Assembly: GCF_000011305.1 (NCBI RefSeq)
Contig: NC_004369.1
Location: forward strand, 1,054,001-1,118,000
DNA length: 64,000 nt
Direction: 5' to 3'
DNA from: Corynebacterium efficiens YS-314
GTDB taxonomy: Bacteria > Actinomycetota > Actinomycetes > Mycobacteriales > Mycobacteriaceae
Under the pieces are notes generated by a model. The model had not been told where the DNA came from. It was given only the letters and a program-made list of their open reading frames with translations, and made no database searches. This document shows, in pieces, positions 58,049 to 64,000 of the stretch; positions within the stretch are counted from its first letter, which is position 1, and the number at the start of each line of letters is the position of its first letter. The position numbers and the translations under genes were made by a program.

Positions 58049-58819
58049 GTGTTGAACCTGCCCAGACTGCTCTATCCCCTCTATGAACGCCGGCTCCTCA
58101 AGGAGCTCAACGGCGCGAGGCAGCCTGGGCACGTTGCCATCATGTGTGATGGCAACCGCCGCTGGGCCAGGGAGGCCGGTTTCGTTGATCTCAGCCACGG
58201 ACACCGCGTGGGCGCTAAGAAGATCGGGGAGCTGGTCCGCTGGTGTGATGACGTGGATGTGGATCTGGTCACCGTCTACCTGCTGTCCACGGAGAATCTC
58301 GGCCGGGATGAGGCTGAACTGCAGCTGCTCTATGACATCATCGGTGATGTTGTCGCGGAGCTCTCCCTCCCGGAGACCAACTGCCGGGTGCGGCTGGTCG
58401 GCCACCTGGATCTGCTGCCCAAGGAGTTCGCCGAACGACTGCGTGGAACCGTGTGCGAAACCGTGGATCACACCGGCGTGGCCGTGAACATCGCGGTCGG
58501 GTACGGCGGACGCCAGGAGATCGTCGACGCGGTGCGTGATCTGCTCACCTCCGCCCGGGATGAGGGCAAAACCCTCGATGAGGTCATTGAGTCGGTGGAT
58601 GCCCAGGCCATCTCCACCCACCTGTACACCTCCGGGCAGCCGGATCCGGATCTGGTGATCCGCACCTCCGGTGAGCAGCGACTGTCCGGGTTCATGCTGT
58701 GGCAGTCGGCGTACTCGGAGATCTGGTTCACTGATACCTACTGGCCTGCATTCCGCAGAATCGACTTCCTCCGGGCACTGCGTGACTATTCGCAGCGCAG
58801 CAGGCGGTTTGGAAAATAG
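58049..58819 (+). CDS. uppS: Cis-prenyltransferase (short Z-isoprenyl or undecaprenyl diphosphate synthase)
   Basis: 256 aa. Conserved motifs of the UppS family: HVAIMCDGNRRWAREAGF with the catalytic Asp, VYLLSTENLGRDEAEL, and RTSGEQRLSGFMLWQSAYSEIWF. GTG 58049 follows a TAGACT box by seven bases, suggesting a leaderless or near-leaderless transcript. In M. tuberculosis the corresponding Rv1086 makes Z,E-farnesyl diphosphate, so the product length here is open. Neighbours mca and coaA match that locus. Confidence 0.88.
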   Translation: MLNLPRLLYPLYERRLLKELNGARQPGHVAIMCDGNRRWAREAGFVDLSHGHRVGAKKIGELVRWCDDVDVDLVTVYLLSTENLGRDEAELQLLYDIIGDVVAELSLPETNCRVRLVGHLDLLPKEFAERLRGTVCETVDHTGVAVNIAVGYGGRQEIVDAVRDLLTSARDEGKTLDEVIESVDAQAISTHLYTSGQPDPDLVIRTSGEQRLSGFMLWQSAYSEIWFTDTYWPAFRRIDFLRALRDYSQRSRRFGK

Positions 58820-58845
58820 TCACCAGCTTCTGATGAAGGAGAGCA

Positions 58846-59364
58846 ATGTCCCAGCCGATTGTTGCGTTTGAATCCGTCTACGGATCCACCCGGCAGTACG
58901 CAAGCGAACTGGCCGCACGGTGTGGTGTGGAGGCGGTGTCGTTTGATGAGGCACAGGCGCGTCTATCCGCCGACCCGCAGGCACCGCTGGTGGTGTTGAG
59001 CCCGGTCCACGGGCCGATGAATGCGGGGGCGAAGTTCATCACCGACACCGACCTGGGGGATCGCCGCGTGGCGCTGTGCACCGTCGGCATGACCCTGGAT
59101 GATGTCGCGGTGAAGAAGGACGGTTCCGCCCGGGCGCTGGGCAACAAGGCCGACCGCGTCACCCGGTTCTACCTCTCGGGTCGCCTGAACTACTCGGAGC
59201 TGTCCACCGCGCACCGCACGACCATGTGGACCGTGGTCAACATGCTCAAGGCCAAGCCGATGAAAAACGCCAATGACAAGATGATGATCGAGACCTTCGA
59301 CACCGACGTCGACCGGGTTGATCTCACCCGCCTGGATGAGGTCGTCGCCTGGGCTAACGGCTGA
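58846..59364 (+). CDS. Flavodoxin-like protein
   Basis: 172 aa. N-terminal FMN phosphate loop VAFESVYGSTRQYASELA and SPVHGPMNAG around residue 50, a flavodoxin-fold pattern related to HemG-type protoporphyrinogen oxidases. The C-terminal part (FYLSGRLNYSELSTAHRTTMWTVVNML) also resembles that group. It lacks a signal peptide. Substrate not clear; a haem or redox role is possible. Confidence 0.8.
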   Translation: MSQPIVAFESVYGSTRQYASELAARCGVEAVSFDEAQARLSADPQAPLVVLSPVHGPMNAGAKFITDTDLGDRRVALCTVGMTLDDVAVKKDGSARALGNKADRVTRFYLSGRLNYSELSTAHRTTMWTVVNMLKAKPMKNANDKMMIETFDTDVDRVDLTRLDEVVAWANG

Positions 59365-59427
59365 GCACACTGCCGGGCGCACGGCCCAACAAATGGCGGG
59401 CGGGTCGGTTCGTCGACAAGCAGCGTG

Positions 59428-60414
59428 TCAGAGTTTGCGCATCCGCACCCGCTCGACGAGGTGGTCGGCGCTCTTGCGCAGCACCAGGGAGGCGCGCACC
59501 CGGGTGGGCAGGATGTTCTCCACCAGGTTGGGCAGGTTGATGGACTGCCAGATCTCGCGGGCCACGGCGGTGGCCTTCTCATCGCCGATGTCGGCGTAGT
59601 GCCGGAAGTGCGCGTCGGGGTGACGGAAGGCGGTGTCGCGCAGCTGCAGGAAGCGCTCGATGTACCAGCGTTCGATGTCCTCGGTGCGGGCATCGACATA
59701 CACGCTGAAATCAAACAGGTCACTGACCATGAGGGTGGGACCGGTCTGCAGGACGTTGAGCCCTTCGACGATGAGGATGTCGGGTTGATCCACGGTGATG
59801 TACTTGCCGGGCACCCGGTCGTAGGCGGTGTGCGAATACACCGGTGCCCGCACATTGAACTTGCCGGATTTCACGTCGGTGACGAAACGCAGCAGGGCCC
59901 GCTGGTCATAGCTCTCGGGGAAACCCTTGCGGTTCATGATGCCGCGGCGTTGCAGTTCCTCACCTGGGTAGAGGAAACCGTCGGTGGTCACCAGATCCAC
60001 CCGCGGGTGGGAACTCCAGCGTTGCAGCAGCACCTGCAGCAGACGCGCGGTGGTTGATTTACCCACCGCCACCGAACCGGCGACACCGATGACAAACGGC
60101 ACATGGCTGCCCGGGAACATGCGAGCGGAGGAGGTGCCCAGGAAGGTCTCCGTGGCCACGGTCAGTTCCTGGCGGGCATTGACCTGCAGGTGGATCAGAC
60201 GCGACAGTGGCAGGTAGACCTCGGCGACCTCATCCAGGTCGATGTTCTCACCCAGTCCGCGCAGCGCCACGACCTCCTCCTCGGTGAGGACCTGGGGCAT
60301 GGATTTGCGCAGTTCCCGCCACTGGGCACGGTCGAAGTCGAGGTACGGACTGAAATCCGGGGCGCGACCGGTTGCCTGGGGTGCACGGGTCTGAGCATTG
60401 AGCGGAGCTGCCAT
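59428..60414 (-). CDS. coaA: Pantothenate kinase, type I
   Basis: 328 aa. Walker [23 protein letters not shown], the pantothenate site [11 protein letters not shown], and EGLNVLQ. Phosphorylates pantothenate as the first and regulated step of CoA synthesis. ATG 60414 matches the family N-terminus; the frame stays open to 60549. Divergent from glyA. Confidence 0.95.
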   Translation of the reverse strand: MAAPLNAQTRAPQATGRAPDFSPYLDFDRAQWRELRKSMPQVLTEEEVVALRGLGENIDLDEVAEVYLPLSRLIHLQVNARQELTVATETFLGTSSARMFPGSHVPFVIGVAGSVAVGKSTTARLLQVLLQRWSSHPRVDLVTTDGFLYPGEELQRRGIMNRKGFPESYDQRALLRFVTDVKSGKFNVRAPVYSHTAYDRVPGKYITVDQPDILIVEGLNVLQTGPTLMVSDLFDFSVYVDARTEDIERWYIERFLQLRDTAFRHPDAHFRHYADIGDEKATAVAREIWQSINLPNLVENILPTRVRASLVLRKSADHLVERVRMRKL

Positions 60415-60585
60415 AGATCCTATTGTGCCCCCTGACCCCCGGCACCGTGCTGTCGGGGTTGTGATTGGGGCAACAGAGGCGGGGATGTGGGGGGCGGTCG
60501 CACACCCGCAGAACGCAGGGGAATTAACCTGGCCCCCGCACTTTCTCATCTGGGGGGTGGGGGGCTATGCTGAATTTGTACCTGT

Positions 60586-60611
60586 CCCGCGCGTGAGGTC
60601 TTACACGCGGG
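60586..60611 (+). promoter_or_regulatory. Hairpin in the glyA leader
   Basis: CCGCG-x-GTG pairs with CAC-CGCGG across an eight-base loop in the glyA 5' region, 30 bp before the ATG. A TATGCT -10-like sequence lies about 20 bp upstream, so the hairpin is probably at the very start of the mRNA, where it could affect stability. Confidence 0.4.
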
Positions 60612-60640
60612 ATTCGTCTTGTGAAAGGTTAGCTGACCTG

Positions 60641-61945
60641 ATGACCGATGCCCACCATGCGGATGATGTCCGTTACCAGCCACTGAGCGAGATCGATCCG
60701 GAGGTGGCCCAGGCCATCGCTGGCGAGCTCAGCCGACAGCGCGACACCCTTGAGATGATCGCCTCCGAGAACTTTGTGCCCCGTTCTGTTCTGCAGGCCC
60801 AGGGTTCCGTTCTCACCAATAAATATGCAGAGGGTTACCCCGGCCGCCGTTACTACGGTGGTTGCGAGCAGGTCGACATCATCGAGGACCTGGCCCGTGA
60901 CCGTGCCAAGGCCCTGTTCGATGCCGAGTTCGCCAATGTCCAGCCGCACTCCGGTGCCCAGGCCAATGCAGCGGTCCTGATGACCCTGGCCGACCCGGGT
61001 GACAAGATCATGGGTCTGTCCCTGGCCCACGGTGGTCACCTGACCCACGGCATGAAACTGAACTTCTCCGGCAAGCTCTATGAAGTCGCCGCCTACGGCG
61101 TGGACCCCGACACCATGCTCGTTGACATGGATCAGGTTCGTGAGCAGGCCATCAAGGAGCAGCCGAAGGTGATCATCGCCGGTTGGTCCGCCTACCCCCG
61201 TCACCTGGATTTCGCGGCCTTCCGTGAGATCGCCGATGAGGTCGGAGCCACCCTGTGGGTGGACATGGCGCACTTCGCCGGCCTGGTTGCCGCCGGTCTG
61301 CACCCCAGCCCGGTGCCGTACGCCGATGTGGTGTCCTCCACCGTCCACAAGACCCTGGGTGGTCCCCGCTCCGGCATCATCCTGGCCAAGCAGGACTACG
61401 CCAAGAAGCTGAACTCCTCGGTGTTCCCGGGCCAGCAGGGTGGTCCGCTCATGCACGCGATCGCCGCCAAGGCCACCGCCCTGAAGATCGCCGGCACCGA
61501 CCAGTTCGCCGAGCGTCAGGCCCGCACCATCGAGGGTGCCCGCATCCTCGCGGAGCGTCTCACCGCCTCCGACGCCAAGGCCGCAGGCATTGATGTCCTC
61601 ACCGGTGGCACCGATGTGCACCTGGTCCTGGCTGATCTGCGCAACTCCGAGATGGACGGCCAGCAGGCCGAGGATCTCCTGCACGAGGTCGGCATCACCG
61701 TCAACCGCAACGCGGTTCCCTTCGACCCGCGTCCGCCGATGGTCACCTCCGGTCTGCGTATCGGCACCCCGGCGCTGGCCACCCGTGGTTTCGATGCCAC
61801 CGCCTTCACCGAGGTCGCCGACATCATCGGAACCGCCCTGGCACAGGGCAAGTCCGCGGATCTGGAGTCACTGCAGGCCCGCGTGACCAAGCTGGCTGAG
61901 CAGTACCCGCTGTACGAGGGTCTCGAGGACTGGACCATCGTCTAA
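60641..61945 (+). CDS. glyA: Serine hydroxymethyltransferase
   Basis: 434 aa PLP enzyme converting serine and tetrahydrofolate to glycine and 5,10-methylene-THF. Motifs: [42 protein letters not shown], and the PLP lysine in [17 protein letters not shown] 60641 gives the conserved start; the frame continues back to 60398. Highly biased codon use. Confidence 0.97.
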   Translation: MTDAHHADDVRYQPLSEIDPEVAQAIAGELSRQRDTLEMIASENFVPRSVLQAQGSVLTNKYAEGYPGRRYYGGCEQVDIIEDLARDRAKALFDAEFANVQPHSGAQANAAVLMTLADPGDKIMGLSLAHGGHLTHGMKLNFSGKLYEVAAYGVDPDTMLVDMDQVREQAIKEQPKVIIAGWSAYPRHLDFAAFREIADEVGATLWVDMAHFAGLVAAGLHPSPVPYADVVSSTVHKTLGGPRSGIILAKQDYAKKLNSSVFPGQQGGPLMHAIAAKATALKIAGTDQFAERQARTIEGARILAERLTASDAKAAGIDVLTGGTDVHLVLADLRNSEMDGQQAEDLLHEVGITVNRNAVPFDPRPPMVTSGLRIGTPALATRGFDATAFTEVADIIGTALAQGKSADLESLQARVTKLAEQYPLYEGLEDWTIV

Positions 61946-61967
61946 ACTGACACCTCTGCCGTGTTGA

Positions 61968-62001
61968 GAAGGCATCGCCGGATGTTCCCGGCGGTGCCTT
62001 C
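61968..62001 (+). terminator. Hairpin after glyA
   Basis: 14-bp arms GAAGGCATCGCCGG and CCGGCGGTGCCTTC with one G-U pair, 22 bp after the stop; the T stretch is weak. Confidence 0.65.
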
Positions 62002-62037
62002 ACCCATTCTTAAAAGGATTCCACGAAGGACCCCCGT

Positions 62038-63906
62038 GTGCGCGTACTGATCATCGACAATTATGATTCCTTCACCTTCAACCTCGCCACGTATGTGGAG
62101 GAGGTCACCGGTGCGGCACCGACGGTGGTGCCCAATGATGCGCAGATCGACGAGACGCTGTTCGACGCCGTCATCATCTCACCCGGCCCCGGCCACCCCG
62201 GGGTGGCGGCGGATTTCGGCAGCTGCCGCGGGGTGATCGAACGTGGTCTGGTCCCGGTCCTCGGGGTGTGCCTGGGGCATCAGGGCATCGCGCTCGCCCA
62301 CGGCGGCGCGGTGGGCCCGGCGCCGGTCCCGGTGCACGGTCAGGTCACCCGCATCCACCACGACGGGTCCGAGCTTTTCGACGCCATCCCGCCCCAGTTC
62401 GACGCCGTCCGTTACCACTCCCTGGTGGCCACCGATCTGCCGCCGGAACTGGAGGTCACCGCGAGGACCGGGGACGGGCTGATCATGGCGCTGCGCCACC
62501 GCGAGCTGCCCCAGTGGGGTGTGCAGTTCCACCCGGAATCCATCGGCGGGCAGTTCGGGCACCGGATCATGGCGAATTTCCTGAGCCTGGCGCGTCGACA
62601 AGCGCACCGGTGGGAGATCACCGAGCATGTGGTGGAGACAAGCGTCGACCCGGCGGCGGTGTTCGAGACGCTCTTCGCCGGGTCGGAGCACGCGTTCTGG
62701 CTCGATGATCCGCAGGGCACCACCTATATGGGTGATGCCTCCGGGCCGCATGCACGGATCCGCACCCACCGGGTGGGGGAGGGGGAGCTGTTCGACTGGC
62801 TGCGTGATGATCTGCGTCGCAACCGCGTGGCCCCGGGGGTGGGTTTCCGCCTGGGGTGGGTGGGATACCTCGGGTATGAGATGAAGGCCGAATGCGGGGT
62901 GGACAATCGGCACGCCTCATCGCATCCCGATGCCCACCTGATCTTCGCCGACCGGGCCATCGCCATCGAACCCGGCCGCGTGTGGCTCATGGCGCTCGGT
63001 GAGCAGGGGGAGTGGTTCGCGGAGATGACCGCCGCCCTGGGGCAGCTGCGCCCACCCCGTGCCGCTGCCGCCCCGGCCGCCCAGCTCACCGTCCGGGATG
63101 ACCGCGACAGCTACCTGGACATGATCGCCCGCGCCCAGGAGTTGATCACCCGCGGGGAGTCCTATGAGATCTGCCTGACCACCCAGCTGCGCGCGGAGGT
63201 GGAGGTGGATCCCCTCGCCGCCTATCTGGCGCTGCGGGCGGCCAACCCCACCTCCTATGGATCATTCCTGCAGCTGGGGGAGATGGCGGTGCTGAGCTCG
63301 TCGCCGGAACGGTTCATCACCATCGACGCCTCCGGACGTGTGGAATCCAAACCCATCAAGGGCACCCGCCCGCGGGGCAGTACCGAGCAGGAGGATGCGG
63401 CCTTGATCGCCGATCTCACCGACAACCCCAAGGACCGCGCCGAGAACCTCATGATCGTCGACCTGGTCCGCAATGATCTCGCCCGCGGGGCGCAACCGGC
63501 AACGGTGCAGGTGGAGAAGCTTTTCGACGTCGAGACCTACGCCACCGTCCACCAGCTCGTCAGCACCATTACCGCCCAGCTGGAGGGTAAGGACCCCATT
63601 GACTGCGTGCGGGCGGCGTTCCCCGGTGGTTCCATGACCGGTGCACCGAAGATCCGCACCATGGAGATCATCGACGAGCTGGAGACCGGCCCCCGTGGTG
63701 TCTATTCCGGTGGCCTGGGCTATTTCTCCCTTGATGGGGCGGTGGATCTGTCGATGGTGATCCGCACCGTGGTCTACACCCCCGGCGTCCTGGAGTACGG
63801 GGTCGGCGGGGCGATCCTGGCCCTGTCGGACCCCGCCGCAGAGTGGGAGGAGATCCGGGTGAAATCGAGGCCCCTGCTGGGTCTGCTCGGGGTGGAGTTC
63901 CCGTGA
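62038..63906 (+). CDS. pabAB: Para-aminobenzoate synthase, fused PabA-PabB
   Basis: 622 aa fusion for folate synthesis. The glutamine amidotransferase domain (about 1-190) has SPGPGHPG, nucleophile Cys in VLGVCLGHQGIAL and VQFHPESIGG. The chorismate-binding domain (about 290-620) has TRGESYEICLTTQL, KPIKGTRPRGST, ENLMIVDLVRNDLARG and FPGGSMTGAPK. GTG 62038. Downstream pabC starts inside its stop (GTGA). Makes 4-amino-4-deoxychorismate. Confidence 0.93.
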   Translation: MRVLIIDNYDSFTFNLATYVEEVTGAAPTVVPNDAQIDETLFDAVIISPGPGHPGVAADFGSCRGVIERGLVPVLGVCLGHQGIALAHGGAVGPAPVPVHGQVTRIHHDGSELFDAIPPQFDAVRYHSLVATDLPPELEVTARTGDGLIMALRHRELPQWGVQFHPESIGGQFGHRIMANFLSLARRQAHRWEITEHVVETSVDPAAVFETLFAGSEHAFWLDDPQGTTYMGDASGPHARIRTHRVGEGELFDWLRDDLRRNRVAPGVGFRLGWVGYLGYEMKAECGVDNRHASSHPDAHLIFADRAIAIEPGRVWLMALGEQGEWFAEMTAALGQLRPPRAAAAPAAQLTVRDDRDSYLDMIARAQELITRGESYEICLTTQLRAEVEVDPLAAYLALRAANPTSYGSFLQLGEMAVLSSSPERFITIDASGRVESKPIKGTRPRGSTEQEDAALIADLTDNPKDRAENLMIVDLVRNDLARGAQPATVQVEKLFDVETYATVHQLVSTITAQLEGKDPIDCVRAAFPGGSMTGAPKIRTMEIIDELETGPRGVYSGGLGYFSLDGAVDLSMVIRTVVYTPGVLEYGVGGAILALSDPAAEWEEIRVKSRPLLGLLGVEFP

Positions 63907-64000
63907 GGCACCTGCGGTGGGAGGCCGGGGAACTGGTTCCCGGCCCGGTGGTGGAACCGGAGATCACCACGTCCTTCCTGCTGGATCACGGCCGGGTGGT
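63903..64000 (+). CDS. pabC: Probable aminodeoxychorismate lyase (PabC), start only
   Basis: GTG 63903 overlaps the pabAB stop by four bases and the frame is open to the window end (32 codons). Only the N-terminus is visible (ending SFLLDHGRVV). Identification rests mostly on position after pabAB, where PabC would release 4-aminobenzoate. Confidence 0.6.
   Translation, partial: MRHLRWEAGELVPGPVVEPEITTSFLLDHGRV

Noticed and set aside
62639..62652. ACAAGCGTCGAC, similar to the GCTTNNCGACG oligomer
   Set aside because: The order of the half-elements is inverted, so it does not fit the motif and was not counted.

Overview
The window looks like chromosome of a high-GC Corynebacterium closely related to C. 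glutamicum, most probably C. efficiens. The gene order urtABCDE - pth - gapB - pth - rplY - prs - glmU - multicopper oxidase - ABC transporter/two-component system - ggt - mfd - lysI-like - mazG-like - porC/porB - eno - ftsB-like - ppx - ripA - greA - mca - aroF - cis-prenyltransferase - coaA - glyA - pabAB matches what I recall of the C. glutamicum cg1060-cg1135 region. This is recalled synteny; no database was searched.

Layout. 1-1355: prfC (RF3), cut by the window edge. 1.5-11.5 kb: complete urease operon ureABCEFGD followed by the urea ABC transporter urtABCDE. Both operons carry perfect CTAT-N6-ATAG AmtR-type boxes, so urea import and hydrolysis should be induced together under nitrogen limitation. 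11.5-21 kb: housekeeping block with two pth genes, a nitronate monooxygenase-like gene, gapB, two small paralogous Cys-rich proteins, rplY, an AlkD-like gene, prs, glmU and an MFS permease. 21-28 kb: Tat-exported multicopper oxidase, ABC transporter plus two-component system, and a YihY/BrkB membrane protein.

28.2-32.5 kb is the accessory part. A gene for a secreted Thr/Val/Pro-repeat surface protein is broken by an IS630-type element, and that element's transposase is itself broken after codon 6 by an IS256-type element. Removing both insertions restores continuous reading frames in the transposase and in the surface protein (499 aa).

32.5-64 kb: SWIM zinc-finger protein, ggt lipoprotein, a CPWC thioredoxin-like lipoprotein, tRNA-Gln, tetR-mfd, a LysI-like permease, a MazG-like gene, the porin pair porC/porB, a transglycosylase, eno, the ftsB-DUF501-ppx cluster, a tRNA with UAA anticodon, ripA with a DtxR box, a BI-1 family protein, greA/DUF4307/mca, the aroF leader-peptide attenuator with aroF, uppS, coaA, glyA, pabAB and the start of pabC.

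Beyond genes, the most interesting signal is an over-represented oligomer GCTTNNCGACG (at least 20 copies on both strands, several intergenic, often forcing rare codons). It is absent from the urease/urea-transport block, which also has lower GC. Other structures are a pair of 51-bp palindromic units before uppS, a long inverted repeat with a nested third copy between the mazG-like gene and porC, and the aroF attenuator.
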